Below are positions 1 through 7,162 of a stretch of 64,000 bases of DNA, piece after piece. Source of the DNA: Rifleibacterium sp035352635 (GTDB lineage Bacteria > Muiribacteriota > Ozemobacteria > Ozemobacterales > Ozemobacteraceae); assembly GCA_035352635.1 (NCBI GenBank), contig DAOPYA010000004.1:1-64000 (forward strand), written 5' to 3'. Made by a program: the position numbers and the translations under genes. The notes under the pieces were generated by a model. It was not told where the DNA came from and ran no database searches. It worked only from the letters and a program-made list of their open reading frames with translations. Every line of letters begins with the position of its first letter. Position 1 is the first letter of the stretch.

Positions 1-175
1 AGAATCCCTCTCTTTTCAGCATCCCAGATCATTGAGCCACCCGGCATTTAACTGAATAAGCCGGATTTCGCCCCTCAATTTTAGCCAGCACCCTGGCCGG
101 AAACCCTCTGGTTATATTGTTGATCTGAATCAGCGGGGTGTTGCCGATACTTAGGCTGTTATCACTGAAAAACAT
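1..175 (-). pseudogene. cysK: cysteine synthase A, 5' part, frameshifted
   Basis: O-acetylserine sulfhydrylase makes cysteine from O-acetylserine and sulfide using PLP. Read leftwards from the ATG at 175, the frame gives a clear CysK start: the DNSLSIGNTPL segment, then NPAYSVKCR, which contains the PLP-binding lysine (about residue 43). The frame then hits TGA at 31-29. The next CysK block, MIWDAEKRGIL, is present from 32 downwards but in another frame. Only 8 bases separate the Arg codon of the SVKCR block from that ATG, where family members have four residues (12 bases), so about 4 bases are missing. The gene starts 14 bases after the upstream regulator, so the two form an operon. It is either a true pseudogene or an assembly/sequencing error. 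The rest lies outside the window. Confidence 0.8.
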
Positions 176-189
176 AATAAAACTCCTTA

Positions 190-630
190 TTAAATCTGGA
201 AATCCGCTGGTTCATCGTGGCGTTCTCTCTGCGTAAGAACCAGTTCTTCAAGCGTGATATTCTTGAGAGTATCTTCAATCGCCCGATTAACTCTTTGCCA
301 CACAGTATTTGCGGCACAAAAACCTGGCATTGAGCAGTTCTGCCGCCGCACAGCACAATCTGCGATCTCAGTTCTGCCCTCAAGCACACTGGTAATCTCT
401 AAAACATTGATCATTTGCGGCGATCTGGCAAGATGATAACCGCCATTCGGCCCGCGCATTGCCACTACCAGTCCGGCGGTTCGCAATTCTCTGATGAGAA
501 CATGAATGTAGTTTACCGAAATATGCTGATTCGCGGCAATAACGTCGGCCATAACCGGTTCGCCGCTCTGCCGCAAAGCCAGTTCAAGCATTATGCGCAA
601 ACCATATCTGCCTCTGGTCGACATTTTCAT
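190..630 (-). CDS. Rrf2-family transcriptional regulator (CymR/IscR type)
   Basis: A 146-residue DNA-binding repressor-like protein. The opening MSTRGRYGLR and the winged-helix segment ending RGPNGGYHLAR are typical of the Rrf2 family. Three cysteines at 92, 99 and 105 sit where IscR-type members bind an Fe-S cluster, so cluster or redox sensing is possible, although the spacing differs slightly from IscR. The start Met precedes the usual Ser-Thr-Arg-Gly by two residues and has AGGA about 10 bases upstream. It is the first gene of an operon with cysK. Rrf2 proteins of the CymR class control cysteine and sulfur metabolism and can act with CysK, so this is the likeliest role (inference). Confidence 0.9.
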   Translation of the reverse strand: MKMSTRGRYGLRIMLELALRQSGEPVMADVIAANQHISVNYIHVLIRELRTAGLVVAMRGPNGGYHLARSPQMINVLEITSVLEGRTEIADCAVRRQNCSMPGFCAANTVWQRVNRAIEDTLKNITLEELVLTQRERHDEPADFQI

Positions 631-659
631 ATAATATCCTGAATGTGTTCTTAAGTTTG

Positions 660-676
660 TTAAGCGTTATACTTAA
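660..676. promoter_or_regulatory. candidate Rrf2 operator (inverted repeat)
   Basis: TTAAG and CTTAA flank a 7-base spacer. The repeat lies directly downstream of the -10 box of the regulator's own promoter, across the expected transcription start, as in an autorepressor site. The assignment is inferred from position and symmetry only. Confidence 0.5.
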
Positions 677-677
677 T

Positions 678-705
678 AATATAACAAAACTGCCAGACTT
701 GTCAC
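678..705 (-). promoter_or_regulatory. sigma70-type promoter of the Rrf2-cysK operon
   Basis: Read on the minus strand: GTGACA (705-700), a 16-base spacer, then TATATT (683-678). TGT just before the -10 box makes it an extended -10. The start would fall near 671, about 40 bases before the ATG. Confidence 0.6.
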
Positions 706-727
706 GCAAAATTTTTCTAAAAAGGAA

Positions 728-762
728 CCGCAGTCTCAGGCACTATAGCCCTGAGACTGCGG
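728..762 (-). terminator. rho-independent terminator
   Basis: A 13-bp perfect stem (728-740 with 750-762) with a 9-base loop. On the minus strand it is followed by TTCCTTTTTAG, a U-rich run, so it would end transcription from the GH13 gene, whose stop is about 105 bases upstream. Confidence 0.7.
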
Positions 763-790
763 TCGATCAGCAAACCTTAATAAGAGCGCG

Positions 791-862
791 GCGAGTATTT
801 CTCGGGGATTCGACGGCGCGGCCAGTGACGACCGGGTTGCTTTGAAATACTCAACCAGCCTT
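791..862 (+). repeat. dispersed intergenic repeat, copy A
   Basis: One of three copies in the window (B at 4202-4271, C on the minus strand at 25374-25443). Shared blocks are TCGACGGCGCGG near the middle and GTTGCTTTGAAATACTCAA near the end, followed by AGCCTTT. The ends GAGTATTTC (793-801) and GAAATACTC (844-852) are perfect inverted repeats, so the element can fold as a hairpin. It lies between the GH13 stop codon and its terminator, in opposite orientation to that gene. Confidence 0.65.
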
Positions 863-866
863 TGTA

Positions 867-3146
867 TTACTTTTTCAAGATAACACCGGTGGTCGAAGGA
901 ACATTGTAATCGCCTTCGGCAGTGTATAAGCCAGCGTCATTGAACTTTTCGCCATCGCAGATGACTTTCCAGGTGCCGCCCAGAGGCAGTTTGAAGTTAA
1001 CCCAGTTGTTCTGGTCGCCATTGAGAAGCACCAGGAAATTGGTATCACCCTTGAGAAACATGCCCAGACCATTGTTATTGGCAGGCTGAACCCATTCAAG
1101 ATGCTGATTATTAAGAGCGACCGGCTGACGGAAATTGGGGTATTTTTTGCGCATCGCGATCAGGCCTTTGTAGAGATCGAAGATATCGCGATTCTTTTCT
1201 TTGGTCTCCCAGTCGATGTAGTTGGTGTTGTTGTCCTGGTCGTAGGAATTGTGGTTGCCGCCCTTGGTGCGGTTGAATTCCTGGCCAAAATGAATCATCG
1301 GAATACCCTGGGCAGTCAACAGGGCGATGGCCGCCAGTCTGGTTTTCTTTTTATCGCCTTTATAGAGGTCATTGAGTGTGTAACCGTCATGGGCTTCGAG
1401 ATAGTTGAGGCTTTCGTCGGGTTTGGCGGCCCACCAGAAGCATGACCCGGCAAGAACGGTCATTACGTCGTTTCGTTCTGTCTGACCGTTGAGCATGGCT
1501 CTGACTTTTTCACGGAAATCATCGTTCCATTTTGAAAGGCGGGTATTTCTGAAGTCGCTCTTGCCCCACTGATTGCGCTTCCAGTCGGCGGCCCATGGTT
1601 CTGAGGTAAGAATAATGTCTTTGGGCAATTCATCAATGATGCGCTGCATCGTCTTTTTGTCGATGATTGTGCCGAGATCGAATCTGAAACCATCGACCTT
1701 GTATTCGTCAACCCAGTATTTCAGGCTGTCAACGATCATTTTGCCGGTCATCGGGTTTTCGGTGCGCATTTCGTTGCCACAGCCGGTACCGTTCCAGTAG
1801 AATTTGCGGTTGTCATCCATCAGGCGGTAGTAACCACCATTATCGAAACCCTTGAAATTGAGTGGCAAACCTTGATGGTCACCTTCGGCAGTGTGATTGA
1901 AAACCACATCGAGAATCACAGCGAAACCCTCGCGGTGCAGACCATCGATCAGACCCTTGAATTCTTTAACCGCGTCTCCGCCTTTGCCTGTAGCGTAAGA
2001 GCATTCGGGGGCGAAGAAATGGCTGGTCATATAACCCCAGTGGTTAACTGTGCCGGCGAAATTATTATCGAATTCATGAATCGGCATCAGCTCGATAACA
2101 TTGACTCCGAGTTCTTTAAGGTGGCCGAGAACTTTGCCGGTACCCTTCCCTTGGAGAAGCCCGAGGTATTTGCCCTTTTGCTGGCCAACAACTCCAGAGC
2201 TTTTATGTGCCGTAAAATCTTTAACATGCATTTCATAGATAACCGCATCTTTAGATGCCGGCCGCTTGAAATCTTTCACTGTCCAGGTGAAGTTGCGATC
2301 AACGACGATGCTTTTGCCGTCATGGTCAACATTGGCGAAGGCATAAGGGTCGGAAAGCAGTCGTTCGGGATCAAAGAGATAACCCGGGCCTTTCGGGCCA
2401 TCTGTGGTGAAGCCGTAATAAGTGCCATAGATCTCACCCTTGATAGAGTGGCGCCAGACTCCGTCGTTACCCTTGGTCATCTGGAAAGGAGTACCCTTTT
2501 TATCAGCGGCTGCCTTGAAAAGGTGAAGCTTAACATCGGTCGCTTCGGGTGCGTAGACCGCAAAATTGGTATTGCCGTTAACAACGTTGGCACCAAGCAA
2601 ACCCGAAGCGGTGCGCCTGGCCGGAGCGGCAGCAACCCGGCTGGTGCGTCGGGCCTGCAATGTCTGACTGTCAACGAAATTTTTATCTGAAGTGCTGGCA
2701 TAACTGTCAGCGACATCTTTGCGGATATCAGCCATCAGTGACAGCTTGCCGTTCAGTTTCGGATTTTCGGTCTGCGCCAGAAACTTGACCCGGCCTTCGA
2801 GAATCTGCATTCCCTGGTCAAAAGCACGTTTTTCAGCTGTTGAGCCGACCCGTGCGCCATAGACGCGCAACTGTTCTGTTGCTTCATCAATCTGGTCAAC
2901 GGTTTCAATAGTGGCAACCAGACGCTTAAATGAATCAAGGCCGGCCGATTCACGAGCCAGCGCGGCTTTTGCTTGATCCTGGGCTGAACCGGCCGCATGA
3001 GCAGCCTGAACCGCTATGTGCATGTCTCGCGCCACACGGTTGAGACCCTCGGCAAAATCCTTGTCAAAATCTGCCGCATGAGCAGAAAGCGCAACGAACA
3101 TCGCCAGAGCCAGGCCTAAAGAGCGTTTCAGGGCTGTTCCGTACAT
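867..3146 (-). CDS. exported GH13 isoamylase/pullulanase-type debranching enzyme
   Basis: A 759-residue alpha-1,6-glucan debranching-type enzyme. A signal peptide (cut near AHA-AD, residue 24) is followed by an N-terminal helical stretch of about 150 residues that I do not recognise, a CBM48-like beta domain (about 185-290) and the GH13 barrel. All four GH13 regions are visible: DVVFNH (about 415), GFRFDLG with the nucleophile Asp (about 488), SEPW with the acid Glu (about 515) and EAHDG (about 585). Layout and motifs fit the isoamylase/pullulanase/GlgX group, so it probably trims glycogen or starch outside the cytoplasm. The start is supported by GGAGG 7 bases upstream and by a TATAAT promoter. 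Exact linkage specificity cannot be read from sequence. Confidence 0.9.
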   Translation of the reverse strand: MYGTALKRSLGLALAMFVALSAHAADFDKDFAEGLNRVARDMHIAVQAAHAAGSAQDQAKAALARESAGLDSFKRLVATIETVDQIDEATEQLRVYGARVGSTAEKRAFDQGMQILEGRVKFLAQTENPKLNGKLSLMADIRKDVADSYASTSDKNFVDSQTLQARRTSRVAAAPARRTASGLLGANVVNGNTNFAVYAPEATDVKLHLFKAAADKKGTPFQMTKGNDGVWRHSIKGEIYGTYYGFTTDGPKGPGYLFDPERLLSDPYAFANVDHDGKSIVVDRNFTWTVKDFKRPASKDAVIYEMHVKDFTAHKSSGVVGQQKGKYLGLLQGKGTGKVLGHLKELGVNVIELMPIHEFDNNFAGTVNHWGYMTSHFFAPECSYATGKGGDAVKEFKGLIDGLHREGFAVILDVVFNHTAEGDHQGLPLNFKGFDNGGYYRLMDDNRKFYWNGTGCGNEMRTENPMTGKMIVDSLKYWVDEYKVDGFRFDLGTIIDKKTMQRIIDELPKDIILTSEPWAADWKRNQWGKSDFRNTRLSKWNDDFREKVRAMLNGQTERNDVMTVLAGSCFWWAAKPDESLNYLEAHDGYTLNDLYKGDKKKTRLAAIALLTAQGIPMIHFGQEFNRTKGGNHNSYDQDNNTNYIDWETKEKNRDIFDLYKGLIAMRKKYPNFRQPVALNNQHLEWVQPANNNGLGMFLKGDTNFLVLLNGDQNNWVNFKLPLGGTWKVICDGEKFNDAGLYTAEGDYNVPSTTGVILKK

Positions 3147-3180
3147 CTGGTGCCTCCGGGAGAAAATTTATTACCATAGT

Positions 3181-3209
3181 ATTATAAGGTTTTTTCTCTT
3201 GATCGTCAG
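3181..3209 (-). promoter_or_regulatory. sigma70-type promoter of the GH13 gene
   Basis: Minus-strand CTGACG (3209-3204), a 17-base spacer and a perfect TATAAT (3186-3181). The expected start is near 3174, about 28 bases before the ATG. Confidence 0.7.
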
Positions 3210-3243
3210 CCCCCTCGCGACAAATAAAAAACAAAAAAAAAGC

Positions 3244-3284
3244 AAACCCCCGCGGCCTCGCAAACTGCGAAACCGCGGGGGTTT
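3244..3284 (-). terminator. strong rho-independent terminator
   Basis: A GC-rich 12-bp stem (3244-3255 with 3273-3284) with an inner TCGCA/TGCGA stem. Minus-strand reading continues into a long T-rich run (complement of 3225-3243), ending the gene at 3297-3962. A short T run on the plus side could give weak bidirectional activity. Confidence 0.8.
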
Positions 3285-3296
3285 TAGAGTTTTTAA

Positions 3297-3962
3297 TCAG
3301 TCAACGCTCAAATGAATAACCGTGGCACCATCGTCGGCACCTTCTACGCGCAACACTCTGAGAATGCCCTGCCGCGAGGTTTTGAATCTTTCCTGAAGCA
3401 TCAAAAGGTCTTTATCAACTTTTTTGGTATTGGTGCCAAAAACCACCAGATCTTTTTCGAAGCGCTTGATCATGCGGCGCAGGTCTTCAATATCAGAAGT
3501 TGTCAGATTGCACTTTTTGATTACCTGGCCAAAATTCGGTGCCTGGGCAATTTCGATAACGTTCTCGCTGATATGTTGAATCAGTCTGACCGCGTAGTAT
3601 TTATCCAGAGGGCGCATCCGGGCGACTCCCCGTGAGGTCTGAGTTTTGATCCAGCCCTTCTGCAGGAAGGTTGAAAAAACAGTATGAATTTCATCGTTAT
3701 CGGCAATCTTTGGTGACGGGTTTGAATTCCAGACGACCATGCTGCGTCTGGAATCAAGCTTCGGCCTTGCCTGGTTGCGTGTCAATGGCTCGGTATTGGG
3801 CGGAATGCGCAATGACAGAGTCACCTGTTTATCCTGGATTTCCTGAGGCACCGGTATGGTAATCGTCGAATCGGCTTTAACCGAAAAGGTGAAAACTCCG
3901 GCAAGCGCTACCATCATTCCAAACGGAACAAGGGTTCGCAGGCCTGGCAGTAATTTAGTCAT
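3297..3962 (-). CDS. exported protein of unknown function
   Basis: About 221 residues. I place the start at the ATG at 3962 (MTKLLPGLR) because GGAGG lies 7 bases upstream; an upstream in-frame Met at 3986 has no such site. A signal peptide (hydrophobic core near residues 10-28, cleavage probably after VKA) shows export. The mature protein has a Pro-rich beta-like start and a C-terminal helical half rich in Lys/Arg (from about 110) with no motif I recognise. It is monocistronic, with a strong terminator behind it. The leader and Shine-Dalgarno region resemble those of the neighbouring GH13 gene, hinting at shared expression. Confidence 0.7.
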   Translation of the reverse strand: MTKLLPGLRTLVPFGMMVALAGVFTFSVKADSTITIPVPQEIQDKQVTLSLRIPPNTEPLTRNQARPKLDSRRSMVVWNSNPSPKIADNDEIHTVFSTFLQKGWIKTQTSRGVARMRPLDKYYAVRLIQHISENVIEIAQAPNFGQVIKKCNLTTSDIEDLRRMIKRFEKDLVVFGTNTKKVDKDLLMLQERFKTSRQGILRVLRVEGADDGATVIHLSVD

Positions 3963-4135
3963 GTAGTACCTCCGGAATAAATTCATTTCAACGCCGCCTA
4001 TCGGCAGACTTCACATAATTTTTAACCGCCCGCAGCAGGCAGGTTGCAAAATTTATTATCGCCCAGTTTCAACTGCCTCGACTAAGGGCGCTACCACCGC
4101 CAAAACCGTGAATCTGAGAAACCTCGTATTGGCAT

Positions 4136-4164
4136 TTGCAAAAAAACTATTTACCCTGTATTTT
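4136..4164 (+). promoter_or_regulatory. candidate sigma70-type promoter
   Basis: TTGCAA (4136-4141), 17-base spacer, TATTTT (4159-4164). It would give a leader of about 210 bases to the membrane protein gene, containing repeat copy B. Confidence 0.4.
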
Positions 4165-4201
4165 TCGACGATCAATTGTTATTATGCCAGACAGGAGCAT
4201 C

Positions 4202-4271
4202 GAGCATTTCTCACCGATTCGACGGCATCGACTGTCAGCGGGGTTGTTTTGAAATATTCAATTAGCTTTTA
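4202..4271 (+). repeat. dispersed intergenic repeat, copy B
   Basis: Same family as the copies at 791-862 and 25374-25443. In the last 53 positions it matches copy C at 40. Its ends GAGCATTTC (4202-4210) and GAAATATTC (4251-4259) pair with one wobble and one mismatch, so the hairpin form of copy A is kept despite sequence drift. It lies in the probable 5' leader of the downstream gene. Confidence 0.65.
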
Positions 4272-4382
4272 TAAAGCAGCCAATAGCCCTGAAGATGCCA
4301 TCGACAGCATCCGGCTGCAGACTTTACCGGTAGCATTCCAACGCTCGCCCCTGAAATGCATACAAGAACAGAAAGAAAAGTC

Positions 4383-5978
4383 ATGAAAAATCCGCTTCAG
4401 GCTCTGGTTATAATCGCGGCAACCATGATCAGCAGCTGGGCGTCATGGCAATACTGGTCTGGCGATGCCATCATTCATCTGGTGTATGCCGAAACCGGTG
4501 CTGCCGGCCGCTGGTTCGAATATAACCCTTGTGAGATTTCCGTAGGCACCTCGAGTATTGGCTGGACCTATCTGATGAGCTGGCTGGTGCGTCTGCTTGG
4601 CCTGAAAATAGCTCTTTTGTCCCAGAAATTCATTCTGGTCGTCGCAGTTTTTTCACTGCCCCTGGTCATCTGGCAATTTTTCAGGCGGCATTGGCCAGAT
4701 AAACCCGGCATTGCCATGCTCAGCGCCTTGACAGCAGCGGCGAATCCGGGCACATCTTTCAACGCCCCCCTGGGCATGGAAAACGCCGTATTTGCCTGCC
4801 TGACCCTGTCTGCATTTTTCCATGTTTCGCCGGCAATTGCCACACGGAAAAGTCTGGCAAGCTCGATTGCCGGCGGCCTGCTTGTGGGTTGCGCTGTATT
4901 GTTGCGCCCCGAAGGCGTAATGGTTCTGGGCATTGTCTCGCTCTCCCTGCTGATTTCGCTGTTTCATTTTGGGTGCGCACGGCAGGGAGTCATTCGTATT
5001 GCTGCTTATTATCTCATCGCACTGCTTATCATCTTTTGCGGGTTCGGTTTTTTGTATCAGCAGACCGGGGTGTTCTTTGGCGGGGCTTCTGCCAACGCAA
5101 GAGTCATGCAGGCCCGCACCCATTCATGGCAGTTAATTCCGGGCCTGTTGTTTTTCGAGCCAAAGGTCTTTTTCAGAGCCATGGGCTATCTGCCCCTGAG
5201 TTTGTCGATAATAGCCCTGATTTTCTTTTCATTGAGGCGAATTTTCAGGCCATCCTTCTCTTTCAGCGGCGCCTGCGAGTTTTTTGCAAAACGCATCGAA
5301 ATATTTCAGGCAGCGTTGATGGTGGTGGCGGCATTCGGTCTCTATGGCTTTGTAACCGGGGCAGCACACCTTGGCAGGTATCTCATTCCGATCATACCTT
5401 GTGCCGCGGCAACTTTTGGTTACTGCCTGTTGAAAATGAGCGAGATCAGTTCACCAGAACTCAACCGCCGGGTGATAAGTCTGGCATTATTGTGGATGAT
5501 TTCGGTCTATTCTCTTGAGTTATACCTGCGTGCCCGAGACCCCGGGCAAAAACTTTCAATCAATCTCGACTGGATAACCGGTGCTGCCCAGCCAGAAAAA
5601 CGCCAGAAGCGCACCGACGATTTGCTTTCCAGATGCGGCATAAAAAATGCGTCACGTGCAAACCCGGCGCGAATCGCCTGTGTTGAAGTACAAAGCCGCT
5701 TCGAATTTGACGACCGGGTCAAGATTATCAGCATGGATGGCCGGGTCTGGCCAATCAAGACCCCGATGCTGTTTGATGAACAGGGTTCAGTGCGCTGGCT
5801 TGATTTTATGGCGTTTTTCAAACCCGACCTGATCATCGAACAACCTCAATATGTGCGAATTGACGTGCCTGACCTCATAACCGATCTCTTTGCCAAACCG
5901 AACGGCAGCGCAACATTGCTCACACCAGGGCTTTCAATCAGGCGGGTTCAGGAAGGCCTGAAAATCACTTACGAATAA
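4383..5978 (+). CDS. polytopic membrane protein, GT-C glycosyltransferase-like
   Basis: About 531 residues with roughly ten hydrophobic segments through residue 390 and a hydrophilic C-terminal domain of about 140 residues. The first loop after the N-terminal helix contains SGDAIIHLVYAE, an acidic loop placed where GT-C fold enzymes carry their catalytic Asp. Polyprenyl-phosphate-sugar glycosyltransferases of the GT39/ArnT type have this layout, so sugar transfer on the outer membrane leaflet side of the inner membrane is my best guess. I place the start at ATG 4383 rather than 4356 because the hydrophobic helix begins directly after it; the ribosome site is weak either way. The family assignment is by topology, not by a full motif match. 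Confidence 0.6.
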   Translation: MKNPLQALVIIAATMISSWASWQYWSGDAIIHLVYAETGAAGRWFEYNPCEISVGTSSIGWTYLMSWLVRLLGLKIALLSQKFILVVAVFSLPLVIWQFFRRHWPDKPGIAMLSALTAAANPGTSFNAPLGMENAVFACLTLSAFFHVSPAIATRKSLASSIAGGLLVGCAVLLRPEGVMVLGIVSLSLLISLFHFGCARQGVIRIAAYYLIALLIIFCGFGFLYQQTGVFFGGASANARVMQARTHSWQLIPGLLFFEPKVFFRAMGYLPLSLSIIALIFFSLRRIFRPSFSFSGACEFFAKRIEIFQAALMVVAAFGLYGFVTGAAHLGRYLIPIIPCAAATFGYCLLKMSEISSPELNRRVISLALLWMISVYSLELYLRARDPGQKLSINLDWITGAAQPEKRQKRTDDLLSRCGIKNASRANPARIACVEVQSRFEFDDRVKIISMDGRVWPIKTPMLFDEQGSVRWLDFMAFFKPDLIIEQPQYVRIDVPDLITDLFAKPNGSATLLTPGLSIRRVQEGLKITYE

Positions 5979-6015
5979 CCATGGAACTCTCACCAGACCT
6001 CCCCGGGCAATAAAA

Positions 6016-6053
6016 AAGCTCCGAACCGGCGCTCGATGAGCAGTTCGGAGCTT
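6016..6053 (-). terminator. rho-independent terminator of the M24 peptidase gene
   Basis: An 11-bp perfect stem, AAGCTCCGAAC (6016-6026) with GTTCGGAGCTT (6043-6053). Minus-strand reading continues into TTTTTTATT. Confidence 0.75.
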
Positions 6054-6076
6054 ATAAGCAACAGTTCAGTATTGCA

Positions 6077-7150
6077 TCAAACCTTAACTTCGAAAAGAGC
6101 GTTCGGGGTGCTGGTCAACTGCAGCAGACCCTTTTCTTTGACCAGAAAAACGTCTTCGATTCTGACGCCGCCCCATCCTGGCAGGTAAATGCCTGGCTCA
6201 ACAGTAAAGGCAACGCCAGCCATGATTTTATCAGTGCATTTCTTCGACAGTGAAGGCGTTTCGTGAACTTCGAGACCAAGCGAATGGCCAAGACCGTGGC
6301 CGAAATTTTCGCCATAACCCGCATCGGTAATCACCTTGCGGGCTACCGCATCGACACTTTTGCAGACCGCGCCGACCTTGATGGCCTTAATGGCCTTCTG
6401 CTGTGCTTCCAGGACAATTCCGTAGATTTTTTTGAATTTTTCAGTGGCTTTGCCAAGAAAAACCGTTCTGGTCATATCAGAGTGGTAACCCTCATAAACC
6501 GCGCCAAAATCTATCTTCAGCATGTCACCCTGCTTAAGTTTGCGTGAACCAGGCTGAGCGTGAGGGCACGACGAGTTCGGGCCAGAAGCAATGATTGTAT
6601 CAAAGCTTGGCGCATGCGAACCGGCCATCTTCATAAAAAATTCAAGGTGCGCCGCAACCTCGATTTCGGTCATGCCAGGCTTAACGATCTTCATCAACTT
6701 GGCAAATGCGTGGTCGGCAATCTCAAAAGCCTTTTTCAGTGATTTTATTTCTTCGGGTTCCTTGGTCTGTCTGAGTCTTTCAACAAGGCTTTCAGTGGGA
6801 AAAAGATCGAGTTTAAATTCTTCAGAAAACAGCAGGAACTGCCTGATATTAAGGCTTTTTTCGACGCCCAGAGCTGAGATGCGGGCTTTTTTGATATGTG
6901 CCTTCAGCGATTTAACGAGGTTGTTCTTGAAAACGACAATCTCGGCAGTATCGCCAATTTCGGCTGCGCTCTGTTCCTGGTAACGAAAATCCGTAAAAAA
7001 GACTGCATCTTTTTTGGTTACCAGCAGGGTGCCACTTGAGCCTGAATAGCCGCAAAGATAACGGATATTGTGGAGATTGGTAATCAACAGCCCATTGTAA
7101 TTTTCGGTAAAAAGTTCGCGCAGGGCGGCAAGGCGTTTTGAATAGTTCAT
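6077..7150 (-). CDS. Xaa-Pro aminopeptidase/dipeptidase, M24 family
   Basis: 357 residues, the usual length for PepQ/YpdF-type enzymes that remove residues next to proline in peptides. An N-terminal creatinase-like domain (1-125) is followed by the pita-bread metallopeptidase domain. The metal site is complete: Asp in KIDFGAVYEGYHSDMTR (two ligands), His in GHGLGHSLGLEVHE, Glu in TVEPGIY and Glu in RIEDVF. It is cytoplasmic, with no signal peptide. GGAG lies upstream of the ATG. It is the last gene of a run with an M16 peptidase and scpB/scpA/trpS, and has its own terminator. Confidence 0.92.
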   Translation of the reverse strand: MNYSKRLAALRELFTENYNGLLITNLHNIRYLCGYSGSSGTLLVTKKDAVFFTDFRYQEQSAAEIGDTAEIVVFKNNLVKSLKAHIKKARISALGVEKSLNIRQFLLFSEEFKLDLFPTESLVERLRQTKEPEEIKSLKKAFEIADHAFAKLMKIVKPGMTEIEVAAHLEFFMKMAGSHAPSFDTIIASGPNSSCPHAQPGSRKLKQGDMLKIDFGAVYEGYHSDMTRTVFLGKATEKFKKIYGIVLEAQQKAIKAIKVGAVCKSVDAVARKVITDAGYGENFGHGLGHSLGLEVHETPSLSKKCTDKIMAGVAFTVEPGIYLPGWGGVRIEDVFLVKEKGLLQLTSTPNALFEVKV

Positions 7151-7162
7151 GCAGGTCTCCTT

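Larger units (their letters stand above)
3963..4382. other. 420-base gene-free stretch
   Basis: It holds the divergent control regions of the two flanking genes: a candidate plus-strand promoter (4136-4164) and intergenic repeat copy B (4202-4271). A short open frame across 4108-4386 has no ribosome site and lies over the repeat; I do not call it a gene. Confidence 0.6.

Noticed and set aside
728..862. Possible riboswitch (c-di-GMP type) because of GCAAACC and several stems
   Set aside because: The conserved core of known cyclic-di-GMP riboswitches is not present, the strand and place (behind a gene) are wrong, and other copies sit at gene ends.
1872..2690. Open frame of 272 codons opposite the GH13 gene
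   Set aside because: It lies wholly antisense to a well-supported enzyme with all catalytic motifs, and has no ribosome site; it reflects codon bias of the real gene.
4108..4386. Plus-strand open frame of 92 codons
   Set aside because: It runs across intergenic repeat copy B and a promoter region, has no ribosome site and no protein-like composition.
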